Below are positions 16,514 to 25,227 of a stretch of 64,000 nt of DNA, one piece after another; the first letter of the stretch is position 1, and each line of letters begins with the position of its first letter. Position numbers and translations under genes: made by a program. The DNA comes from Streptomyces sp. NBC_00259 (lineage in GTDB: Bacteria > Actinomycetota > Actinomycetes > Streptomycetales > Streptomycetaceae), in NCBI RefSeq assembly GCF_036181745.1, contig NZ_CP108080.1, forward strand, positions 1,054,001-1,118,000, given 5' to 3'. The notes below the pieces were generated by a model. The model saw nothing but the letters and a program-made list of their open reading frames with translations. It was not told the origin of the DNA and did no database searches.

Positions 16514-17355
16514 TGGGCCCCGCCCTTCTTGGTCGGGTGCGGCCAGGGGGCGAGGTGGTCGGTCAGCCAGCCGGGCGCCTGCGAGGGCCGGGGCCGGGAG
16601 GGCGCGCTCAGCGTGATCCGTTCGTGGATGTTCGCCGCACGCGGCAGCAGGGCCTCCACATAGGCCCGGCGCAGCGCGTCCGTGGAGTCGAAGCCGGGCT
16701 CGTCGACGAGCCACTCGTCCGGGACGTCCGCGGCGACCTCGGTCAGCAGGTCTTCGGTGACGAGCGGCGCCAGCTCGGCGGCGGCCGCGGCGATGTCGGG
16801 CCGGAACGGCGCCAGGGCGTGGTCGGAGGCGTCGTACGGCTTCGCGGCCGACGCCTGCGCACCGGGCCAGTTGTGGTGCCAGATCATGGTGGCGCCGTGG
16901 TCGATCAGCCACAGGTCGCCGTGCCAGACGAGCATGTTGGGGTTGCGCCAGGACCGGTCGACGTTGTTGATGAGCGCGTCGAACCAGACCACCCGGCCCG
17001 CCTCCGCGGAGTCCACCTCGTACGCGAGCGGGTCGAAGCCGAGCGAGCCGGGCAGGAAGTCCATGCCGAGGTTGAGGCCGCCGCTGGCCTTGAGCAGCTC
17101 CTGCACCTCCTGGTCGGGCTCCGAGAGCCCGATGACGGGGTCGAGCTGGATCTGTACGAGATCGGGGACCCGAAGTCCCAGCCGCCGCCCGAGCTGCCCG
17201 CAGATGACCTCGGCGACCAGCGTCTTCCGGCCCTGCCCCGCCCCGGTGAACTTCATGACGTACGTACCGAGATCGTCGGCCTCGACGATGCCCGGGAGCG
17301 AGCCGCCTTCACGCAGGGGCGTGACGTAGCGGGTCGCTGTGACCTCTGTCAGCAT
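16510..17355 (-). CDS. HipA-like Ser/Thr kinase
   Basis: A 281-residue protein with the HipA-type kinase fold but lacking the N-terminal HipA subdomain. Visible elements are the N-lobe strand YVMKFTGAGQG with the ATP-contacting Lys, helix TLVAEVICGQLGRRLGL, the catalytic loop WFDALINNVDRSWRNPNML (Asp and Asn), and LIDHGATM, where DHG replaces the metal-binding DFG/DFD. All catalytic positions seem intact. No HipB-like HTH antitoxin gene is adjacent; the partner is DUF3037, so this is not a classic hipBA toxin-antitoxin module. ATG 17355 begins MLTEVTATRYV; no strong ribosome-binding site. Confidence 0.82.
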   Translation of the reverse strand: MLTEVTATRYVTPLREGGSLPGIVEADDLGTYVMKFTGAGQGRKTLVAEVICGQLGRRLGLRVPDLVQIQLDPVIGLSEPDQEVQELLKASGGLNLGMDFLPGSLGFDPLAYEVDSAEAGRVVWFDALINNVDRSWRNPNMLVWHGDLWLIDHGATMIWHHNWPGAQASAAKPYDASDHALAPFRPDIAAAAAELAPLVTEDLLTEVAADVPDEWLVDEPGFDSTDALRRAYVEALLPRAANIHERITLSAPSRPRPSQAPGWLTDHLAPWPHPTKKGGAQ

Positions 17356-17615
17356 TTCCCCAGGTTATACGGGTGGCCTCCCTGCCAATCCACGGACAAG
17401 CCAAGCACCGTCTGCTTTCGGGAATGGATTCCCCTGCCACCACCCGAGCTGCCCCGAGCATGGGCCGGGAGAGATGAGTCCCGGGAGCAGCGGGCCGGAG
17501 CAGTAAGCCCGGACACCCGCACCGGCACGGCGCACAGGCCCCTCCCCGGGCGAGTGAGGCATGCGGCAGCCGACCACAGAAGTCTGTCGCTGTGAACGGG
17601 GCACGCGAGCGGGGA
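17356..17615. other. Spacer, no gene seen
   Basis: About 260 bases between the HipA-like start and the stop of the small unknown gene. No coding signal on either strand. It marks the left edge of a stretch with low gene density and somewhat lower G+C that runs to about 20.7 kb. Confidence 0.4.
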
Positions 17616-17909
17616 CTACTGGGGCACAGGGCCCGACCCGATCAACTCCATCGTCCAGCCCTGGCCGTTGAAGTGGATGTTGACGACGAGTGCCTCACCT
17701 GTACGGCCGTCGGGCAATCCGATGACCGTGGGCGAGTCGACAGCCATTCGGGGCGTGAACCCTACGGGCGCCTCCTCCTGTCTGAACGTCGTGGCTCCTG
17801 CCCAGGCGGGACCGCCTTCGCCGGGCGGGCTCTCCGCTAGTTGCACGCGATCAAAAGGCACCCCGCCGATGACAGCGGGCCCGGTGTACGCGAACCGTGG
17901 AACTATCAC
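17616..17909 (-). CDS. Small protein of unknown function
   Basis: A 97-residue open frame from GTG 17909 (MIVPRFAYTGPAVIGGVPFD), with no recognised domain, signal peptide or membrane helix. It reads as a compact beta-rich protein (FNGQGWTMELIGSGPVPQ end). Codon choice includes ATA, CTA and TTT, less biased than the neighbours, which fits either a recently acquired gene or a chance frame. No clear ribosome-binding site. Listed because it is the only plausible frame in 775 bases and is internally protein-like. Confidence 0.4.
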   Translation of the reverse strand: MIVPRFAYTGPAVIGGVPFDRVQLAESPPGEGGPAWAGATTFRQEEAPVGFTPRMAVDSPTVIGLPDGRTGEALVVNIHFNGQGWTMELIGSGPVPQ

Positions 17910-18137
17910 GCTGACGACCCCTCGGGACAGGACTGCGGCGCCACTTCACGGCAGACCGCCGTTTGCAGTCCCTGCCGTGTACCCCGCGCCAGGGAGGTCA
18001 CTCGGCGTGCCTGCTACGGGTGTGAGTAGTTGCGGTACAGATCTGCACAGTCCGCTACTTCGGTCGGTTCCTGGGTGACGCACGCCGTTCGGGCAGTCCC
18101 GGGCGTGTGACGCAGGGACCGCAGCACTCAGTGCAGC

Positions 18138-18632
18138 CTAGTCGTCGAGCATGTCGGTGGTGTTGTACTGGTCGTGCCTGATCCGGAAGGCTTTCAACTC
18201 TTCGCGGCTGTGCTGTGAGTACTCGGCCACCTTCTCGAAGTACTCCTCCCTGGGAGCTCCCGGTGTGAAGAGCAACAGAAACGAGACCGGGTCGTCGCTG
18301 TCGTTCTGGAAGGCGTGGAGCCCGCCGGGCGGGACGTAGAGAAAGTCTCCCTCGCCTCCTGTGACCCAGCGTTCGCCGTTGTAGAGCCGGACCTCGCCGG
18401 ACAGGACGTAGAAGGACTCGGAGATCGTACGGTGGAAGTGTTCCGTGGCGCCGTTGGTCTTCGGCTCCATGTCGATCTTGTACAGACCGAACTCGCCGTC
18501 GGTGTTCTCCTGCTTGGCCACGTAGCTGATGTCGGTGGCACCCGAGCCGGTGTCGGGCTGTGGGGGTGCAGGTCGGAACAGGGCGCTGACCTGGCCCCTT
18601 TCGCCGAGGTAGCGGGGCTTCGGATAGGACAT
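18138..18632 (-). CDS. Cupin-domain protein
   Basis: A 164-residue single-domain cupin. Motif 1 is EHFHRTISESFYVLSGEVRLY (metal-binding His-x-His and Glu) and motif 2 is VPPGGLHAFQN. ATG 18632 follows CAGGAAGTC. It starts 46 bases after the Rid-family gene on the same strand, so the two are probably cotranscribed. Small cupins of this kind are dioxygenases, isomerases or binding proteins; the motif residues for a divalent metal are present, but the reaction is not determined. Confidence 0.85.
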   Translation of the reverse strand: MSYPKPRYLGERGQVSALFRPAPPQPDTGSGATDISYVAKQENTDGEFGLYKIDMEPKTNGATEHFHRTISESFYVLSGEVRLYNGERWVTGGEGDFLYVPPGGLHAFQNDSDDPVSFLLLFTPGAPREEYFEKVAEYSQHSREELKAFRIRHDQYNTTDMLDD

Positions 18633-18678
18633 GGCGACTTCCTGATTCCGTGAGCAGGTGAGCCGGGCCGACTCCGAC

Positions 18679-19083
18679 CTATGGCTCCACGTCGAGACGC
18701 ACGAGCGCACCGATCTCCACCAACTGGTCCGGTAGTGCCAGGTCAGAGACACCCATGACCGTGCTGGTGGGCCGGTGCTCCCCGAAGTACTCGGCGTGAA
18801 GGCGTGCCGTCGTGTCGAAGTTCTCCCGCAGGTTCATCACCAGCACCGTGCTCTCCACGATGTGGCTGCGCTCGGCCCCGAAGTGCTTGAGCACCAGGTC
18901 CAGATTGGCCAGCGTGGTTCTGACCTGCAACTCGAAGTCGCCTGCACCTACGAAGTTGCCGTCACGGTCATGGGACACCTGCCCAGCCACGTACACCACG
19001 TCACCGACCTGGATTGCCTGGCTGTATCCGTAGAGCGACTCCCACGGCATACCAAAACCGAATCTCTTCGCCTGAACAGCCAT
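18679..19083 (-). CDS. Rid-family (YjgF/YER057c/UK114) protein
   Basis: A 134-residue protein with the Rid trimer fold: YSQAIQVGDVVYVAGQVSHD, ANLDLVLKHFGAERSHIVESTVLV and the C-terminal LVEIGALVRLDVEP. Canonical RidA enamine/imine deaminases have an arginine in the PARSAV segment; here it reads RPTSTVMGV, so that arginine is missing and deaminase activity is doubtful. ATG 19083 after CGAGGGAGTG. First gene of a likely two-gene unit with the cupin, which suggests a small catabolic or quality-control step on a reactive intermediate (inference). Confidence 0.85.
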   Translation of the reverse strand: MAVQAKRFGFGMPWESLYGYSQAIQVGDVVYVAGQVSHDRDGNFVGAGDFELQVRTTLANLDLVLKHFGAERSHIVESTVLVMNLRENFDTTARLHAEYFGEHRPTSTVMGVSDLALPDQLVEIGALVRLDVEP

Positions 19084-19272
19084 GACTCACTCCCTCGTGA
19101 GACGACGCATGGCGCTGCCGGTTACGGACAGTCCTCTTTCGAGGAAGACGTTATGCCGTGGTTATCTTCTGCGCACCGAGGAAGCCTGGGACATGCCGCA
19201 GCCGGGGCCGGATCACCATCCTTCCGGAGCATCACAGGGGACTCCACGACGCCGTCGTCAGCTGAGAACGGC

Positions 19273-19311
19273 GCTCTCCAGGCAGTCACTTCGAGTGACT
19301 GCCTGGAGAGC
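19273..19311 (-). terminator. Perfect 18-bp hairpin with 3-base loop
   Basis: GCTCTCCAGGCAGTCACT, loop TCG, AGTGACTGCCTGGAGAGC. It lies downstream of the poly-Asp gene (minus strand) and upstream of the Rid gene, so it probably terminates the former. It is the strongest inverted repeat in the protein-coding part of the window; there is no T tract. The rest of 19084-19427 shows no gene. Confidence 0.65.
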
Positions 19312-19427
19312 GACAGACGGACATGACCATCGCGCCTCGCGCGCCCGTGACATCTCGTCGGCGCCTACCGGGCCGCGCTGGGCGGAGCCGCTCTACGCCG
19401 ACGGGCTACGGGCAGCCGTCCTCCGCA

Positions 19428-19643
19428 TCACCACCCGTTGTCGTCGTCGTCGTAGTCGTCGTCGTCATCGTCATCGTCGTCGTAACCACCGCCGTGGTCG
19501 TAGCCGTTGGACGAGTAGCTGGACCCGTGGTCCCATGAGGCCCAGCTCTGCGCACTGGCGACGCCGGCGCTCGCGAAGGCGAGGGCGATCGTGGCAAACA
19601 GAACGGCGAGCAGACGGCCGACCCTGGACACACTCGTATGCAT
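19428..19643 (-). CDS. Small secreted protein with poly-aspartate tail
   Basis: A 71-residue protein. Residues 1-32 are a clear Sec signal peptide: basic start, hydrophobic core LLAVLFATIALAFASAGVA, cleavage after ASA. The mature peptide of about 40 residues is Trp/Ser/Gly/Tyr/His-rich and ends in nine aspartates, Tyr, four aspartates and NGW. ATG 19643 has GGGGAG at the right distance. Such a tail should bind calcium or other cations at the cell surface, or mimic a nucleic acid (both inference). No family recognised. It is a single-gene unit bounded by the 18-bp hairpin. Confidence 0.72.
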   Translation of the reverse strand: MHTSVSRVGRLLAVLFATIALAFASAGVASAQSWASWDHGSSYSSNGYDHGGGYDDDDDDDDDYDDDDNGW

Positions 19644-20065
19644 GATGCTCCCCTTTCCGGGGACGAAGATCTTCTCGCAGGCCCGGAAGCCGCAGAACTC
19701 AACGCGCTGCACGAGAGCTTGCGCGAGAGATTGATTCGCGGCCCATGTCTGGTGCTCTGTACCCCAAACCCGAGACTGCCGCTTGGCCGTTCGGGCCGCG
19801 ATCTCGATCGGTCGCGATTCCCGACTGGCTCCGAGACGGCCGCGCATCCATCCGAATGGCGGCGCATGCGCAAGTCGTCCCTATTTGCACCAACGCGACC
19901 CCAGCCTAAGCGCGAGGCCGGAATGAAGTCAAACAGTAAATATTAGGCAAATCGGACACCTGTCGACTCGGGGCACCGTCCACCCACGGTCTCTGTCCCT
20001 CCGCGTCACCGCAGGCCTCGTGCGTCTACCCGAAGCCGACTGCCCCGGCCGCCCCGCGTTCCACA
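19644..20065. other. Intergenic region with AT-rich patch
   Basis: About 420 bases without a convincing gene. It should contain the poly-Asp gene promoter (leftward). A marked AT-rich patch at about 19920-19955 (AATGAAGTCAAACAGTAAATATTAGG) is far below the local G+C average, consistent with a promoter region or a junction of acquired DNA. Confidence 0.4.
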
Positions 20066-20716
20066 GTGCCGTCAGGGCTCGGAGGCATCGTCCTGCAGCT
20101 CTGCCGGGCAGCCGACTCCCGCACCGCCAGGAGCCCATCGCCCGAGCGGCGCAGCGTCGCCGACGACGAATGCCTCGGCCGGGGTGCCACGCTCGAGTCC
20201 CGGGCCTACGAGGGCCAGGGCGGCGGCTTCCTCTCCCTCGACGGGCATCTCAACTACGAGGTGGAGAAGGCCCATCGAGATCTGGTGGTGGATCTGCGCC
20301 CCGTCGGGGGCGCGGACTCGGTCATCGCCGTCCACGACGCCTTCGCCGACTCCGTCTCGCACCGGTACGAGTGGCAGCTGGCGCCCGAGCCCGGCCTCGA
20401 GATCGCCTTCGGCGACACCGAGTCGGGCTCGCGCACCTTCCTGTTCAGGAAGGGCGATGCCTGGCTGAAGGGCTGGGTGCTGAACCCGGAGGGCGCGGAA
20501 CTGTCCACCGACAAGGACGCGTTCAAGGTGACGCGCACCGGGACGGAGGCCGACTTCCGCATCGTCCTCGCGGTCGGCAAGGGAACCCCTCCCACGGCGG
20601 CGGCCGACGGAAGCACCCTCAGCCTCGGTTCCACCACGTACGACCTCGACAGCCTCGGGGACCACCGCCCGGCCGGGACACGAGAGAGCAGCGCACCGGT
20701 GCGTGACGTGCAGTGA
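20066..20716 (+). pseudogene. Possible truncated heparinase II/III-like C-terminal fragment
   Basis: Open frame of 216 codons from GTG 20066 without a ribosome-binding site. The first about 45 residues look non-genic, whereas the rest is coherent beta-sandwich-like sequence (FLSLDGHLNYEVEKAHRDLVVDLRP, DSVIAVHDAF, SHRYEWQLAPEPGLEIAFGD, FLFRKGDAWLKGWVL). This resembles the C-terminal beta domain of heparinase II/III-type polysaccharide lyases. The catalytic N-terminal toroid domain is missing, so I read it as the 3' remnant of a larger gene, although a small independent protein cannot be excluded. No signal peptide. Confidence 0.4.
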
Positions 20717-21080
20717 CCGCAGGGCGCTCGACTCAAGGGGATCCGGTCGCCGACACGCGCCGGAGTGCGACGGCGCGGCGGTGGTGCGCGCGCCGCACGC
20801 TGCCGAGTACCCATCAGTCCGTCGGCAGTGTGTGCGCATCTGTGCGGTTGAGCGCTCGTCCATTGACCGCCTGGTGGTGGTGACCCAACATCTCCACCGG
20901 GCCGGAGCGCTCTCCGGCTGCCCACGGCCGCGGTGGGCATCAACGGTGGCGCCGGGCGGAGCAGCGTTCCGTTCTCCGGTTGTACGTCCGCGTATCAGAC
21001 AGGGACCGCCGTCCATTTTCCCGGGACGGCTGTCCTTGGGGCACCCCTCGACTCCCCTCACCCGGAGAGGTCATCACTCC
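20717..21080. other. Upstream region of phospholipase C gene
   Basis: About 360 bases with no gene seen. Presumably holds the promoter of the phospholipase gene; a GGAGAGG ribosome-binding site lies just before its start. Phosphate-regulated phospholipases in Streptomyces often carry PHO boxes (GTTCACC-type direct repeats); I do not see a clear one here. Confidence 0.4.
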
Positions 21081-23141
21081 ATGACAGAACTCAATCGCCG
21101 CAGGTTCCTGCAGATCGCCGGGGGTACCGCCGCTGCCGCGATGCTGAACGAGAGCATCGCGCGGGCCGCCGCCATCCGGGCCGAGGTGTCCAGCGGCACG
21201 ATCCAGGACGTCGAGCACATCGTCGTCCTCATGCAGGAGAACCGGTCGTTCGACCAGTACTTCGGGGCGATGAAGGGCGTACGGGGCTTCGGAGACCCGC
21301 GGCCGGTCCTCCAGGACAACGGCAAGTCGGTCTTCTACCAGTCCAACGGAACGAAGGACATCCTCCCCTTCAACCCGCAGGTCAGCAATCTGGGCCTGCA
21401 GTTCGTCGAGGGGCTCAACCACGACTGGGCCGGGGGCCACCAGGCGTACAACAACGGCAAGTACGACAAGTGGGTGCCGGCCAAGACCGCCACGACCATG
21501 GCGTACATGAGCCGGAAGGACATCCCGTTCCACTACGCCCTCGCCGACGCCTTCACCGTGTGCGACGCCTACCACTGCTCCTTCATCGGCGCCACGGACC
21601 CGAACCGCTACTACATGTGGTCCGGCCATACCGGCAACGACGGCACCGGAGGCGGCCCGGTCCTCGACAACAAGGAGGCCGGGTACGGCTGGAAGACGTA
21701 CCCCGAGCGCCTGGAGGCCGCCGGAGTGTCGTGGAAGGTCTACCAGGACATAGGCGACGGCCTCGACGCCGCCGGCTCCTGGGGCTGGATCAACGACGCC
21801 TTCCGCGGCAACTACGGCGACAACTCGCTGCTGTACTTCAACAGTTACCGCAATGCCCAACCCGGCAGCCCGCTGTACGAGAAGGCTCGCACCGGCACCG
21901 ACGTCAAGGCGGGCGGCGGCTACTTCGACCGCCTGCGCGCCGACGTGGCGAGCGGCAGTCTGCCGCAGGTCTCCTGGATCGCCGCACCGGAGGCCTTCAG
22001 CGAGCACCCGAACTGGCCCGTGAACTTCGGCGCCTGGTACATCTCCCAGGTCCTGAACGCGCTGACCTCCAACCCCGCGGTATGGGCGAAGACGGCGCTC
22101 TTCATCACCTACGACGAGAACGACGGCTTCTTCGACCACGTGGTTCCCCCGTACCCGCCGGCATCCGCCGCGTGGGGCCTGTCGACGGCGGACGTCTCGA
22201 AGGACCTGTACCCCGGTGGCAGCGGCTTCGCGGCCGGACCCTACGGCCTCGGCCCGCGCGTCCCGATGATCGTGGTCTCCCCGTGGAGCAAGGGCGGCTA
22301 CGTCTGCTCCGAGACCTTCGACCACACCTCGATCATCCGCTTCATGGAGAAGCGCTTCGGGGTGCAGGAGCCCAACATCTCCCCGTGGCGCCGCGCGGTG
22401 TGCGGCGACCTGACCTCGGCCTTCGACTTCAGCCGTGCGGACGCCTCCCCCGCCGCCCTCCCGTCGACCGCCGGCTACGTCCCGCCGGACCACGACCGCC
22501 ACCCGTCCTACCATCCGGTGACGCCGGCCACGGGCACCCTGCCGAAGCAGGAAGCCGGCTCCAAGCCGACCCGGCCCCTCGGCTACAGCCCCTACGCCGA
22601 CGGGACGCGCAACGTCACCACGGGCAAGTTCACCCTGACCTTCTCCAGCGGGCCCGCCCTCGGCGCCCACTTCCACATCACCTCGGGCAACCGCACGGAC
22701 GGCCCCTGGCCCTACACCGTCGAGGCGGGCAAGACGCTCTCCGACACCTGGAGCACCAGCGCCGCCACCGGCAACCAGATCAACCTCACCTTGTGGGGCC
22801 CCAACGGCTTCCTGCGCACCTGGAAAGGCCCCACGACGCAGGCCGGGCCCGAAGTCACGGCCCGCCACGTCGTCTCCAACGGCAACCTGGCCCTGACCCT
22901 GACCAACCCCGGCACGGCCGCGGTCAACCTCACCGTGTCCAACGCCTACGGCGGCACCGCCCAGACCGTCAAGGTCAACCCCGGCGCCACCGTCTCCCAC
23001 ACGGTGAACCTGCTCTCCACGGGCCGCTGGTACGACGTGAAGGTCGTCTCCGACGCGGACACGACCTTCCTGCGCCGCTTCGCCGGCCATGTGGAAACGG
23101 GGGCTCCGGGCGTCTCCGACCCGGCGATCAAGACCGTCTGA
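21081..23141 (+). CDS. Phosphocholine-specific (non-haemolytic type) phospholipase C, Tat-exported
   Basis: A 686-residue secreted phosphoesterase that cleaves phospholipids to diacylglycerol and a phosphoalcohol. A Tat signal begins the protein (NRRRFLQIAGG at 5-15, then an Ala-rich core). The phosphoesterase domain (about 45-460) shows the metal/catalytic blocks VLMQENRSFDQYFG, DPNRYYMWSGH, TYDENDGFFDHVVPP and ETFDHTSIIRFMEKRFG. Two C-terminal DUF756 beta domains follow (about 505-585 and 600-675), normal for this family. ATG 21081 after GGAGAGG. Likely role: phosphate or carbon scavenging from lipids outside the cell. Confidence 0.93.
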   Translation: MTELNRRRFLQIAGGTAAAAMLNESIARAAAIRAEVSSGTIQDVEHIVVLMQENRSFDQYFGAMKGVRGFGDPRPVLQDNGKSVFYQSNGTKDILPFNPQVSNLGLQFVEGLNHDWAGGHQAYNNGKYDKWVPAKTATTMAYMSRKDIPFHYALADAFTVCDAYHCSFIGATDPNRYYMWSGHTGNDGTGGGPVLDNKEAGYGWKTYPERLEAAGVSWKVYQDIGDGLDAAGSWGWINDAFRGNYGDNSLLYFNSYRNAQPGSPLYEKARTGTDVKAGGGYFDRLRADVASGSLPQVSWIAAPEAFSEHPNWPVNFGAWYISQVLNALTSNPAVWAKTALFITYDENDGFFDHVVPPYPPASAAWGLSTADVSKDLYPGGSGFAAGPYGLGPRVPMIVVSPWSKGGYVCSETFDHTSIIRFMEKRFGVQEPNISPWRRAVCGDLTSAFDFSRADASPAALPSTAGYVPPDHDRHPSYHPVTPATGTLPKQEAGSKPTRPLGYSPYADGTRNVTTGKFTLTFSSGPALGAHFHITSGNRTDGPWPYTVEAGKTLSDTWSTSAATGNQINLTLWGPNGFLRTWKGPTTQAGPEVTARHVVSNGNLALTLTNPGTAAVNLTVSNAYGGTAQTVKVNPGATVSHTVNLLSTGRWYDVKVVSDADTTFLRRFAGHVETGAPGVSDPAIKTV

Positions 23142-23333
23142 CCGGGTGGGTCCCTCAGGGGACGAGGCAGCCGCGTTCGCCCGCCCGTCGGCCCTCGACG
23201 CCCCGCTCTGCAAGCGGCGCGACGCGGTGGAACAGCGCCCCTTCGCGATCCTGCTGGGCACGCAGGGCCTGATCGCATTCCCGACCGGACTCACGCACGG
23301 TCGTGCGCATGTGTGGCACCACACCACGCCGCG

Positions 23334-24485
23334 CTACTTGTGCGGGTCCCGGAAGCGGCCGAACGCCTTCGTGAGGGCGCTCAGCGGCGAGCCGTCCGCC
23401 TTGGCCTGCCCCGGCACGGCGGGCCGGGGCACGCCGTCGCCTCCGGTCACCTCGGCCAGCGCGGCCTGCGCCGCCTCGGCCGCCTCTCGGTACAGGTCAC
23501 GGGAGTTCGTCATGGCGTCGAGCGCCTCGGCGTACTTGGTGACCATCCCCCGGGCGTGGACCAGCTCCTCGTCCGGGGTGAGCAGGTGCCAGCCCTGGCG
23601 CAGCCTCGTCAGGGCCCGCTCGGCGTCGGCCGGCAGCGGCCGCGGCAGTACGGCGAACTCCTTCACCCTGTCGATGAGTTCGGTCGGTTCCGAGCCGTCC
23701 AGGAAGACACTGCGCACCGTGAAGCGGTCCGCGTCATAATCCGGACCCTGCGGCGCCGTGGGCAGGACGACGGCGCCGCCGCGCGGCATCCGCACGCTCA
23801 GCTCCCGCTTCATCGCGTAGTCGACGATCTGCGCCTGCTCGGGCGTACCCCGGTGCTCGACCACCCTGTGCCGCAGGCTCGGCGGCAGGAACGCCGAGAT
23901 CGGCTGCTGCCCCCTCACGTCCGGCGTCATCGCCTCGTGCACCACGACATGGATGAACCAGCTGTCCCGGGCGCAGTCGCGCAGCCGCCGGCGCAGCTCG
24001 TCGTCGTCCTTCGGCAGGTGGTTCGTCGTCCGCAGGCGCACGCCCGGCACCGTGTCGTGATCCCACGCGACCCGGTCGCTGTCGGGCCAGAACATGGTGG
24101 CGGGCGAGGGCCAGTGCGCGGCCCACGCCCGCTCCGCCTTCGCGGCGAGGACCCAGGTGACGCCCTCACTGTCCTTGCGGCGGGCCTCGGGGTCGTACGT
24201 GGTCAGCTGTGCGCGCACCATGACGTCGTCGTCCACGCGCCAGCGGGCCTCGAAGAGGCGGCGGGCCGCCGGGCCGGGGTCCGCGGACTCGTCCCGCGGG
24301 TACAGGACGGTGGAACGGGCCGCCTCGACGGGGTCGAGGTCCCGGAAGTCGTCGAGCACCCCGGCCGACGCGAGAGCGATCAGGTTGCGCCGGACGTCCT
24401 GCTCGGGCTCGGGCCCGAGGTGGCGCCCGCGCCCCAGCCACACGGTGTCGGGGACGGTGGTCGAGGAGCTGCTGTTCTTGGCCAT
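23334..24485 (-). CDS. Conserved-looking protein of unknown function
   Basis: A 383-residue, mostly soluble, mixed alpha/beta protein rich in Arg, Asp and Ala, with no signal peptide or membrane helix. Codon bias is normal for the window, so it is a real gene. Recognisable only by internal features: a Ser-rich N terminus (AKNSSSSTTVPD), WVLAAKAERAWAAHWPSP, DSWFIHVVVHEAMTPDVRGQQ and a helical C-terminal part (REAAEAAQAALAEVTGG). I do not recognise a domain. ATG 24485 has no good ribosome-binding site. It is convergent with the phospholipase gene; no partner genes suggest a role. Confidence 0.72.
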   Translation of the reverse strand: MAKNSSSSTTVPDTVWLGRGRHLGPEPEQDVRRNLIALASAGVLDDFRDLDPVEAARSTVLYPRDESADPGPAARRLFEARWRVDDDVMVRAQLTTYDPEARRKDSEGVTWVLAAKAERAWAAHWPSPATMFWPDSDRVAWDHDTVPGVRLRTTNHLPKDDDELRRRLRDCARDSWFIHVVVHEAMTPDVRGQQPISAFLPPSLRHRVVEHRGTPEQAQIVDYAMKRELSVRMPRGGAVVLPTAPQGPDYDADRFTVRSVFLDGSEPTELIDRVKEFAVLPRPLPADAERALTRLRQGWHLLTPDEELVHARGMVTKYAEALDAMTNSRDLYREAAEAAQAALAEVTGGDGVPRPAVPGQAKADGSPLSALTKAFGRFRDPHK

Positions 24486-25227
24486 GGAGTCGTTCTGTGG
24501 GTGATCGGAGCCCGACCAGTATGGTCCATGGGCCTGGCGAGGGAAGCAGTACCCCGTCAACGGTCGACCACTCCCGACGGGCCGTACGCGGAGTTCGATG
24601 GGATGCCTTGGAACGATCCTGCACGAGCCCGGCCGGTGAAGCGCCGCGCCACGCCTTCGGCTCAGGAAGTTCACTGCAGTCGGAAGCCGGTGCACTCGGT
24701 GAGTCCGCGAGTGCCGCGGCCCGCGTTGACGGCGGTCATGAAGAGGCCGACGTCCTGTGTCCCTGCCGCGCCCGGCACCGAGCACCGTCCGACGGGGCAG
24801 GAATTCCGGTCGTGGTCGTTCGGTCATGAGCAGCCTTCTCCTTCGACTCGTGCGGGAGGCGGGAGGCGGGAGGCGGGAGGCGGGACAGGCTTCACCGTGG
24901 ACCCGCCCAGGAGAACGCGGCGGCAAGGGTGGTGCGGCCCACGGCTGACGAATGATCAGCTTGCCTGTGACGAGCCGGAATCAGGTGCGTCACGCGAAGG
25001 CTCGCCACCGGGACACCCCGCCGACGGCATCGGGTGCCGGAGCGGATTAGTGCAGAGGGAGCATGGCTCCGGCCACTCCGCCCCGTCAAGGAGGTAAGCG
25101 AAGTCTCTTGAATAACCCCACGAGTCACATGCCACGGTGACCATAGGCGTCCGTTGACGCTCCGTGGTGGTTATGCAAGTCTCCTTCTTCGATGGGGCTT
25201 TGAGACGGGCTGATGGAGGTCGTGCAC
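24486..25227. other. Long intergenic region with no convincing gene
   Basis: About 740 bases between divergent genes. It contains several short open frames on both strands, none with a ribosome-binding site or recognisable protein; one (minus, 24956-25144) has a CxxC pair but is weak. A 7-base tandem repeat lies at 24854-24885. It should hold the promoters of the unknown protein (leftward) and the ROK regulator (rightward). Confidence 0.4.
24854..24885. repeat. Tandem 7-bp repeat (GGGAGGC), about 4.6 copies
   Basis: Four exact GGGAGGC units and a partial GGGA in a row, in non-coding DNA. The unit has no obvious function and may be a slippage-prone minisatellite. Confidence 0.9.

Noticed and set aside
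16510..17355. HipA toxin of a toxin-antitoxin module
   Set aside because: No HipB-like gene adjacent; the partner is DUF3037.
24956..25144. Minus-strand frame of 62 codons with a CxxC pair
   Set aside because: No ribosome-binding site and no recognisable family; probably chance.
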